This document shows positions 14,990 through 21,031 of a stretch of 21,031 nucleotides of DNA, piece after piece. Position 1 is the stretch's first letter; each line of letters starts with the position of its first letter. A program made the position numbers and the translations under genes. Where the stretch lies: the NCBI GenBank assembly GCA_964196275.1, contig CAXMSN010000094.1, positions 1 to 21,031 on the forward strand, given 5' to 3'. The notes under the pieces are model-generated. The model had not been told where the DNA came from. It saw only the letters and a list, made by a program, of their open reading frames with translations, and searched no databases. This stretch comes from UBA5794 sp964196275. Lineage in GTDB: Bacteria > Actinomycetota > Acidimicrobiia > Spongiisociales > UBA5794.

Positions 14990-16513
14990 TTACTCTGGAC
15001 GCATCGTCGGGAAGAGGATGACCTCACGGATGTGACGCTTGCCTGTGATGAGCATGACGAGGCGGTCAACCCCGATGCCAAGCCCTCCCGTGGGCGGTAA
15101 CCCATATTCGAGGGCCCGGAGGTAGTCCTCATCGATCGGGTGAGCCTCATCGTCGCCAGCGGCTTTCAGCTCCGCCTGCGCCTCGAAGCGCAACCGCTGA
15201 TCGAACGGATCGTTGAGTTCGGAGAAGGCGTTCGCGTACTCAGCGCCTGCGATGAAGAGCTCGAATCGCTCCGTGACATGCTGCTTGTCTCGGTGGAGGC
15301 GTGCCAAAGGAGAGACCTCGATCGGATGCTCCGTGACGAACGTCGGCTCCCAGATGTCCGATTCAACGTTCGCATCGAACAGTGCCTCGATGATCTTGCC
15401 TGGACCCCAGTGGTCCTCGGCCTCCACGCCGTGGGCAGCAGCGGACGCACGCAGATCACCTATGTCCGTGTCGTAGTCGATCTCAAGACCGGTTGCCTCG
15501 CGGACGGCATCGAGCATCGTCACCCTGCGGAACGGCGCACCGAGGCTCAGCGACCTCCCATCGATGTCAAGCTCCGTCGATCCAGCGCCAACCTCGGCAC
15601 ACGCTGCGAACACTTCCTCGACGAGCACCATGATGTCCTCGTAGTCTGCGAACGCCTCGTACGACTCGAGCATCGTGAACTCTGGGTTGTGGGTCGCATC
15701 GACGCCTTCGTTACGGAAGATCCTGCCGATCTCGAACACGCGCTCGAGCCCCCCTACGACCAGACGCTTGAGATACAGCTCGGTGGCGATACGCAGATAC
15801 ATGTGGAGATCCAGCGCGTTGTGATCCGTTTCGAACGGCCTGGCCATCGCCCCGGTTGCCTGTGGGAGCAGCGTCGGTGTCTCGACCTCGATGTAATCCC
15901 GGTTCTCGAACTGCCGACGGAGCTCACCGATGATCTTGGATCTGGTCACGGCAACAGCTCGAGCATCATCGTTGGCGATGAGGTCGACGTAACGGCGCCT
16001 CGATCGTTCCTCGATGTCCTTGAGCCCATGCCACTTGTCAGGAAGGGGGCGGAGGCTCTTCTGCAGGAGTTCAAAGCTTGTGATCCGCACGGACAGTTCG
16101 CCACGCTTGGTAACGATGACCTCACCGGACGCACCGATCCAATCTCCGCTGTCCAGATCCTTGAACGCCGCGAACCCGTCGTCACCGAGCTCCCCCTTGT
16201 CGACGAACAACTGCAGAGAACCACTCAGATCGGTCACGACGGCGAAGATGAGCTTCCCCAAGACGCGGGTGTTCTTGAGCCGCCCTGCGACGGTGACCGT
16301 CTCCCCGGTGTGCTCCCCAGGCTCGAGGTCAGGGAAGCGCTCAGCGATCTCAGAAGCCGTAGCGGTACGTCTGAACGCATACGGGAAACCCCCATCCTCG
16401 ATCACCTTGCGGTACTTGACGACACGGTCACGGGTCAGCGCATGGTCCTCAAGCGAGGCTGAGTCATCTATGGGGATCTCAGATGAGGCTGTGTCGTCCG
16501 GCGAGTCAGTCAT
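14990..16513 (-). CDS. lysS: Lysyl-tRNA synthetase, class II
   Basis: LysS charges tRNA-Lys with lysine. The 507-residue length is that of the stand-alone enzyme, without the membrane domain of LysX. After a variable acidic N-terminus, the OB-fold anticodon-binding domain spans about 70-155. The class II core follows: the LPQATGAMARPF and HNALDLHMYLRIATELYLKRL region, motif 2 with FEIGRIFRNEG (260-270) and HNPEFTMLESY, and motif 3 near the end (GGLGIGVDRLVMLITG, then ILFPTMRP). Small departures from common forms are IATEL for IAPEL and ETDHNAL for THHNAL. The ATG at 16513 overlaps the coaX stop by eight bases, with AGGA just upstream, so the two are probably coupled. Confidence 0.97.
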   Translation of the reverse strand: MTDSPDDTASSEIPIDDSASLEDHALTRDRVVKYRKVIEDGGFPYAFRRTATASEIAERFPDLEPGEHTGETVTVAGRLKNTRVLGKLIFAVVTDLSGSLQLFVDKGELGDDGFAAFKDLDSGDWIGASGEVIVTKRGELSVRITSFELLQKSLRPLPDKWHGLKDIEERSRRRYVDLIANDDARAVAVTRSKIIGELRRQFENRDYIEVETPTLLPQATGAMARPFETDHNALDLHMYLRIATELYLKRLVVGGLERVFEIGRIFRNEGVDATHNPEFTMLESYEAFADYEDIMVLVEEVFAACAEVGAGSTELDIDGRSLSLGAPFRRVTMLDAVREATGLEIDYDTDIGDLRASAAAHGVEAEDHWGPGKIIEALFDANVESDIWEPTFVTEHPIEVSPLARLHRDKQHVTERFELFIAGAEYANAFSELNDPFDQRLRFEAQAELKAAGDDEAHPIDEDYLRALEYGLPPTGGLGIGVDRLVMLITGKRHIREVILFPTMRPE

Positions 16514-17282
16514 GGGGTTCCTGGTTACGGTCGAAGATGATCCGAAGACCCTCGAGCGTCAGGTATTCATCGATCATGTCAACGCTCGAGCAATGCGGAA
16601 CGATGGTAGACGCAAGACCGCCGGTCGCGACTCTCGTCATCTCTTGACCCACGTCTACAGCGATCCGTTCAACGATGCCGTCCACCAACCCGGCGTGGCC
16701 GTACAGGGCGCCGGACTGGATGGCTTCAACCGTTCCCTTCCCAATGACCGAGCGTGGCGGTTCGAACTCGACACGTCGAAGTGCTGCAGTTCCAGACACA
16801 AGTGCGTTCGTCGAGATCTCGAGACCCGGTGCAATCACTCCCCCGATGTACGCCCCTTCGGGACTCACCACGTCGAAGTTCGTGGACGTGCCGAAGTCGA
16901 TGACAACAACGGGCGCCCCGTAGCGCTCCCTCGCCGCCACCGAGTTGACGATGCGGTCAGCGCCGACCTCCCTCGGGTTGTCGATCTCGACGGCCAGACC
17001 GGTCCGCACACCTGGCTCGACCACCACCGCATCGCCGCCAGTGAGATCGGGGATGATCCGCCGCAGACTGGACGTCATCGCTGGCACAACGCTCGAGATC
17101 GCAACTCCCCTGATATCAGAACCGCCGAAGCCGTCTGCTCCGAGGATTCCCGTCATCTGCCATCGGATCTCGTCGACCGTCGCCTCCGGCTCGGTCGAAA
17201 CGCGCCAGTGGCCAACAAGCTCGTCACCATCGAACATGCCGAGCGCCACTTGCGAATTGCCTACGTCGATCGTGAGCAGCAT
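16506..17282 (-). CDS. coaX: Type III pantothenate kinase
   Basis: CoaX phosphorylates pantothenate, the first step from vitamin B5 to CoA. The 258-residue product is of normal size. It has the phosphate-binding DVGNSQ at 6-11 (the family often has DxGNT), the catalytic Asp in REVGADRIVN (D109), and the second phosphate motif DFGTSTNFDVV (129-139). GGVIAPGLEIS and the late ATGGLAS are also typical. The start ATG overlaps the panC stop by one base (TGATG) and is preceded by a strong GAGGAGG. Its place directly after panC joins pantothenate synthesis to its use. Confidence 0.96.
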   Translation of the reverse strand: MLLTIDVGNSQVALGMFDGDELVGHWRVSTEPEATVDEIRWQMTGILGADGFGGSDIRGVAISSVVPAMTSSLRRIIPDLTGGDAVVVEPGVRTGLAVEIDNPREVGADRIVNSVAARERYGAPVVVIDFGTSTNFDVVSPEGAYIGGVIAPGLEISTNALVSGTAALRRVEFEPPRSVIGKGTVEAIQSGALYGHAGLVDGIVERIAVDVGQEMTRVATGGLASTIVPHCSSVDMIDEYLTLEGLRIIFDRNQEPHD

Positions 17283-18169
17283 CAGCCCTCCTCGTACAGG
17301 ATGCTCGCACGGTCGAGCACGTTTCCGCGATCGACCGTTCCGGTCGTGCTGTTGAACGAGACGTTGTCGATCAGTCGTACACCACCGACACGGGCGGCAA
17401 CAGCCAGGAACGCGTCGGTGACAACCGAAGGCACCGGCCGAGCGGTGTGGGCGTCTGCCAATTCGACGTACTCCACCTCGATGTCGGGGTTCGCCCCGAG
17501 TAGGGATGACGCAGCAGAGGTGAGCGACACCGCATCCCTCGCACCGGATACGAATTTGTCCGCCGCAGCGAAGAGCGCCTCACTCAGCGCGAGCGCGGCG
17601 GGGCGATCAATCGCACCGAGGTGTGTGTTCCGACTTGAGAGGGCGAGCCCATCGTGTTCACGTACGGTCGACATGCCATCGACCCGAACCGGGAACCGCA
17701 TATCTCTCGTCATGGTGCGCACCACAGCCAATTGCTGGGCATCCTTCTTTCCGAACACAGCTACATCGGGCTGGATCCCAGCGAAGAGCTTCGCAACGAC
17801 GGTGGCGACTCCCTCGAAGTGACCAGGCCGGAACCGTCCCTCCATGGCGTCGGCGACATCACCCACGGACACGAGCGTCTCAGCTGACGGATAGACCTCC
17901 TCGTACGAGGGCACGAACAGGATGTCAGCACCGGCCTTGTCCGCGAGCGCTGCGTCGCGGGCTTCATCACGGGGATAGTCGTCGAGGTCCGACGGGTCAC
18001 CGAACTGTGTCGGGTTCACGAAGAGGGACACAACCGTCGTGTCTGCAGCTTGCGTCGCCGCAGAGATGAGGCTGAGGTGTCCTTCGTGGAAGTAGCCCAT
18101 CGTGGGAACGAGGGCGATACGTCCCTCGGTCGATGCCCGGACGCCGGCGAACGTGTCAACCGTGATCAC
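17282..18169 (-). CDS. panC: Pantothenate synthetase (pantoate-beta-alanine ligase)
   Basis: PanC joins pantoate and beta-alanine using ATP. The 295-residue product has the nucleotide-binding PTMGYFHEGH (22-31; H28 and H31 of the HxGH motif), FVNPTQF (50-56), the pantoate-site stretch FRPGHFEGVATVV, FGKKDAQQ (139-146), and the KMSKS-like LALSSRN (175-181). The start is GTG at 18169, overlapping the DUF2520 stop by four bases (GTGA). In many actinobacteria panD, which makes beta-alanine, follows panC; here coaX follows instead. Confidence 0.97.
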   Translation of the reverse strand: MITVDTFAGVRASTEGRIALVPTMGYFHEGHLSLISAATQAADTTVVSLFVNPTQFGDPSDLDDYPRDEARDAALADKAGADILFVPSYEEVYPSAETLVSVGDVADAMEGRFRPGHFEGVATVVAKLFAGIQPDVAVFGKKDAQQLAVVRTMTRDMRFPVRVDGMSTVREHDGLALSSRNTHLGAIDRPAALALSEALFAAADKFVSGARDAVSLTSAASSLLGANPDIEVEYVELADAHTARPVPSVVTDAFLAVAARVGGVRLIDNVSFNSTTGTVDRGNVLDRASILYEEG

Positions 18170-18957
18170 GACAGCACCTCGGCGAATTCAGACTCGGTGC
18201 CCGCGAGCGTTGCAGTGATGCGAGCCAAAGCCGTGAACGCTTCGAGCAATTCCGGTGCTCCGTCTGCGACTGCTGCAAGCTGTGATTCCACGGTTGCTAC
18301 GTCCCCACGTGCGATGGGGCCGGTCAACGCTCGGTCAGGACCGAGTTCGAACGCGTTGTCGACGATCGCCTGGACAAGAGGACGGGCCGATGAGAACTCG
18401 ACACCTGCAGCTTCGAATAGGTCGTTCGCGACCCCGAGGGCTGCGAGCGTGTAGTTCGCCGACGCGGCCGCAGCAGCGTGATAGAGCGGCTTCGTCTCAT
18501 CGTCGATCTCAAAAGGGACACACCCAAGGGACCGCGCCAGGCCGAACAGCGTATCCCTCAGTTGAGGCGGCGCAGTGACGGCAACGTGGGCCCCGGTGAG
18601 CCTGCTAGCGCCTGTGTGTCTGTCTGGGAGCGTCTGGAGCGGATGGAACGAGCCGGTGAGCGCACCCGCATGTGCAAACGGGTCGAGGACACTGGTGGGT
18701 ACCGCTCCCGATACATGCACAACGGCGGGCGGAACGGGGTCGATATCGACAATCTGCCATGCATCAGCGAGTGCATCGTCGGCAAGGGCGACGATCAGCA
18801 GGTCCGGGGTTCCCGCTGTCGCTCCGACCTCACGATCGAGACGTGCAACGGCGTCCCGATTACGGCCGTCGACCGACGTGATCTCGTGGCCCGCACGCGA
18901 TGCTGCGAGCGCGAGCGTTCCACCAGCTCTTCCGGGTCCGTATACGGCGATCTTCAT
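18166..18957 (-). CDS. Rossmann-fold / DUF2520 dehydrogenase, possible PanG-like ketopantoate reductase
   Basis: The 263-residue protein has an N-terminal NAD(P)-binding fold with GPGRAGGTLA (8-17) and a second half of the DUF2520 type: SFHPLQTLPD at about 97-106, then LYHAAAAASANYTLAAL. A homologue sits in the same place, immediately before panC, in M. tuberculosis (Rv3603c). Proteins of this Rossmann plus DUF2520 class include PanG, a ketopantoate reductase described in Francisella. Together with the 4-base coupling to panC, this suggests it reduces ketopantoate to pantoate; that function is inference. The ATG at 18957 has GGAG close upstream, and the 69-bp gap before it is the only break in the block. 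Confidence 0.85.
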   Translation of the reverse strand: MKIAVYGPGRAGGTLALAASRAGHEITSVDGRNRDAVARLDREVGATAGTPDLLIVALADDALADAWQIVDIDPVPPAVVHVSGAVPTSVLDPFAHAGALTGSFHPLQTLPDRHTGASRLTGAHVAVTAPPQLRDTLFGLARSLGCVPFEIDDETKPLYHAAAAASANYTLAALGVANDLFEAAGVEFSSARPLVQAIVDNAFELGPDRALTGPIARGDVATVESQLAAVADGAPELLEAFTALARITATLAGTESEFAEVLS

Positions 18958-19026
18958 AGGGCTCCGATCCGTTGGGGTATCGGTCCGCTCGAAAGGTTAC
19001 TTCGCTTCACTTTCGTACAACGCAGA

Positions 19027-20349
19027 TCATCCGATCGCACGATTGAGCGAATTCCCCGTTGCACAGTGTCTGCCATCCTCAGCCCACACCTTGACGGTCC
19101 CCGAAACGCCCTTCGTGGTCAGGTGATCGATCTGAGCCTCGGCGATATGCCAGAACCCTATGTCCGTGGTGTCAGGGAATCGCCCGGACAGCTCGATCGT
19201 CGGCGTGAATATCGATGGCGCGGTCGACAGCCGGCCAGCCGCCAGCATGGTTGCCGGCCAGATCAGCGCATCGATCGGCATTATCAACGAGGCGGCCGCC
19301 ATGTACGGGTCGGTCGAACCCGCCACCGGGTTCGGGCACCAGGCCCGAAGGAGTCCCGACGACCCATCGACGAGATCCGGGACATCCCAACGCTCAAGCG
19401 GCCGCCATGACCGGATCGAGTTGCCGGGCTCGTAGGAGAGGGCCTCCGCGACGAGCACATCGATCGGTACGCATTCGTGCATGGGGAACACAACCGGCGC
19501 CGGAACACCGGCGACGAGCGAACCGGGATCGGCGACCACCGACATGTGGGCCCGCCCGTACTCGATGTTCCCCTTGCTCACCGACATCGTCATCTCGGCG
19601 GACCGAGCGCTCAACCGGTTGTGCTCGACGAGCACGGTCGCCCTTCCACCCGCAGGAATCGGTTTGAGGAACCGATAGGTGACGGATGCCGGGACCATAT
19701 CGGGATGCTCCGCACCGCCTACGGCAAGGGCGGCTGCCGACAGGAACCCGCCGAACATCGCGTGGCTGCGGTTCTCCCAGTCGGGATGCAGCCTGAACGA
19801 GTAGCCCTGCGGATCTGTCTCAAGCGATATCGCCTCGCTCAATCCTGATCTCCAGCGCTTCCTGACGCGATCGAGCGGGCCGGATATCTTCTTCATCTGC
19901 TGGTCTGCAACGTCCGGGAGTGAGAGAGCGTATGGCCCGTCGTCATCTCGGATTCCAGGCACCGCCTCGACGAGCGGTTCCAGGACGAACCTGCGTTCCC
20001 TGATCCTCGGGTGAGGGACCGTGAGTCCCTCGACGTCGATGTTCTGGCCGTCGTACCAGAGGATGTCAAGGTCGAGTGTGCGGGCGTCCCACTTGTTCTC
20101 CCTGACGCGGCCGTTCACCCTTTCGATCTCGAGCAGTCGGTCGAGCAACGCAAGGGGTTCGAGGTCCGTGTCGATACCCACTACTGCGTTGAGATACGGG
20201 TCCTGTCCATCCACGCCGACCGGCGCCGTTTCGAAGATCGGGGACCCAACGATGAGATCTCCGAGATCGGCAAGGGACCGCGCTGCGGCGTCAAGCGACG
20301 CTCTACGATCCCCAAGGTTCGAACCGATGCCGATATAGGCCTCGGCCAT
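19027..20349 (-). CDS. folK: FolK (HPPK) fused to a double-hotdog thioesterase-like domain
   Basis: One unbroken frame of 440 residues carries two domains. Residues 1 to about 150 are a complete HPPK, which pyrophosphorylates 6-hydroxymethyl-dihydropterin in folate synthesis: IGIGSNLGDR (6-15), ETAPVG, YLNAVV (52-57), the catalytic WDARTLDLDIL (87-97), and VPHPRIRERRFVLEPL (111-126). After a short basic linker (about 152-168), residues 170-440 resemble TesB-like acyl-CoA thioesterases: HAMFGGFLSAAAL, VTYRFLKPIPAGGRATV, SMSKGN-like strand, and a second half ending HIAEAQ...ATGNSLNRA. HPPK alone is normally 155-190 residues. An internal ATG (residue 152) could in principle start the second part separately. 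The start ATG lies three bases after the preceding stop. The thioesterase substrate is unknown. Confidence 0.88.
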   Translation of the reverse strand: MAEAYIGIGSNLGDRRASLDAAARSLADLGDLIVGSPIFETAPVGVDGQDPYLNAVVGIDTDLEPLALLDRLLEIERVNGRVRENKWDARTLDLDILWYDGQNIDVEGLTVPHPRIRERRFVLEPLVEAVPGIRDDDGPYALSLPDVADQQMKKISGPLDRVRKRWRSGLSEAISLETDPQGYSFRLHPDWENRSHAMFGGFLSAAALAVGGAEHPDMVPASVTYRFLKPIPAGGRATVLVEHNRLSARSAEMTMSVSKGNIEYGRAHMSVVADPGSLVAGVPAPVVFPMHECVPIDVLVAEALSYEPGNSIRSWRPLERWDVPDLVDGSSGLLRAWCPNPVAGSTDPYMAAASLIMPIDALIWPATMLAAGRLSTAPSIFTPTIELSGRFPDTTDIGFWHIAEAQIDHLTTKGVSGTVKVWAEDGRHCATGNSLNRAIG

Positions 20350-20352
20350 CGG

Positions 20353-20835
20353 TCAGGATTCAGGAATGAGGCGCCGACCCTCTGGCCCGATCGCCCTACC
20401 GAGGATCCGTTGGATGACGTCGGTTGCAACGATGGGATCATCGACCATGGATGCGTGGATCAGATAGCCCGCAAGCAGTCCGGCGAGGGTGTCATCGATC
20501 GTGTCCCTATGGACGAGCACGACGGCGCTCTCGTCCTCCATGACGTTTTCGAGGAGTTCGAACACGACGTTCGCATCTTCCGGCTCCACGTCCGGTGGTA
20601 CGTCAAGCGACGCAAGTCGCATGCCGGACGTCTCGTACGGCGTTCCACTCTGGGTCGGGCCGAGAAGTACGACAATCGTGTTGACGCCGTGATCACGGAG
20701 CCAGACGATCTCTTCTTCCCTGCGAACCTTTCGGTGCTGGAATCCGTATCCGCCGACACGCTCGGATACAGCGAGACGGTCGGTGATGACCCATCGGAAG
20801 CCTCTCGGCTCAAGCCCTGTTGATTTCTTAGCCAT
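20353..20835 (-). CDS. Dual-specificity-phosphatase-like protein lacking the catalytic P-loop (pseudophosphatase)
   Basis: The 160-residue product follows the layout of small Tyr/dual-specificity phosphatases: FRWVITDRLAVSERVG at the N-terminus, EIVWLRDHGVNTIVVLLG, a DVPPD turn, and then VVLVHRDTIDDTLAGLLAGYLI where active enzymes have VLVHCxxGxxRTG. In that loop the catalytic Cys is Arg110, the Gly is Ile113 and the Arg is Thr116, so hydrolysis is not expected. The following helix LAGLLAGYLI is preserved, which argues for a kept fold. The ATG at 20835 overlaps the folP stop by eight bases in another frame, and folK starts three bases after its end. A regulatory or scaffold role is inference. 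Confidence 0.75.
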   Translation of the reverse strand: MAKKSTGLEPRGFRWVITDRLAVSERVGGYGFQHRKVRREEEIVWLRDHGVNTIVVLLGPTQSGTPYETSGMRLASLDVPPDVEPEDANVVFELLENVMEDESAVVLVHRDTIDDTLAGLLAGYLIHASMVDDPIVATDVIQRILGRAIGPEGRRLIPES

Positions 20836-21031
20836 TGCGGTAGTTCGATCCTCCGCTTGGCACGATAGCCCTGACCGTGTGCGCTACTTCGACCGCAAGC
20901 GGGACATTGTGGACCCTCACGATCGACGCACCCTGGGCCAATGCGACGGCAATGGCGCCCGCTGTGGCGCCATCTCTCTGATCCGGCGAGGTCGGGCCAC
21001 GGACTGGTTCGAGAATGGTTCCCAGGAATCG
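20828..21031 (-). CDS. folP: Dihydropteroate synthase, C-terminal 67 residues
   Basis: Only the 3' end is in the window; the frame is open to the right edge. The visible part begins RFLGTILEP, corresponding to the end of the SRKRFLG substrate loop, and continues RDGATAGAIAVALAQGA and IVRVHNVPLAVEVAHTVRAI. These are the last two strands and helix of the DHPS barrel. The Arg and His of the usual RVHDV are present, but Asp is Asn. DHPS joins the FolK product with p-aminobenzoate, so it acts one step after the downstream fused FolK. The TAA stop overlaps the start of the next gene. Confidence 0.9.
   Translation of the reverse strand, partial: RFLGTILEPVRGPTSPDQRDGATAGAIAVALAQGASIVRVHNVPLAVEVAHTVRAIVPSGGSNYRNG

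Noticed and set aside
15140..16462. A 440-codon plus-strand frame
   Set aside because: It is antisense to lysS and resembles no family.
16014..17822. A 602-codon open frame on the plus strand
   Set aside because: It lies opposite lysS, coaX and panC, all clear genes. Its translation is Ser/Arg/Thr-rich with no recognisable domain, as expected for an antisense frame in GC-rich DNA.

Overview
The window looks like a chromosomal segment of a high-GC Gram-positive bacterium (Actinomycetota), most likely Acidimicrobiia or a related deep lineage. Three things point there. The sequence is GC-rich with GTG and TTG starts. The order disA-radA, clpC, lysS, coaX, panC, DUF2520, folK, folP echoes, with rearrangements, the Mycobacterium tuberculosis block from disA/radA to the folate genes. 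Threonine-rich linkers also follow the membrane anchors of two exported proteins. No rRNA, tRNA, CRISPR array or recognisable transposase is seen. The taxonomic call is inference.

Left part (1-2954, minus strand): the 5' end of a Lys/Ala/Pro-repeat protein, then disA (c-di-AMP synthase family, with altered DGA and RHR motifs) and radA (DNA-repair ATPase). A palindrome touches the radA start, and a possible 51-residue membrane ORF lies just beyond it. Middle-left (2955-4363): a plus-strand zinc-ribbon/transmembrane/glycan-binding-like protein, then a free-standing four-helix-bundle (S23/IVP family) gene. That gene is enclosed by short related repeats in opposite orientation and may be a small insertion unit.

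Middle (4362-9610, minus): a complete BMP-type nucleoside ABC importer, lipoprotein > hairpin > ATPase > permease > permease, with 4-base start/stop overlaps between the last three genes. Next comes clpC (minus, 9774-12278), divergent from a long-chain polyprenyl diphosphate synthase gene (plus), which is followed by a lipoprotein with two septum-formation-like domains.

Right part (14990-21031, minus): a tightly packed cofactor and translation block, read from the right edge as folP (3' end only) > a dual-specificity-phosphatase-like protein lacking its catalytic residues > a FolK-thioesterase fusion > (69 bp) > DUF2520 dehydrogenase > panC > coaX > lysS. Overlapping start/stop codons suggest translational coupling. 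These genes would serve folate synthesis, pantothenate/CoA synthesis and lysine tRNA charging. Two genes often found in such blocks, folB and panD, are absent from the window.

Most worth a second look: the FolK-thioesterase fusion, the pseudophosphatase in the folate operon, the DisA motif changes, and the repeat-flanked four-helix gene.
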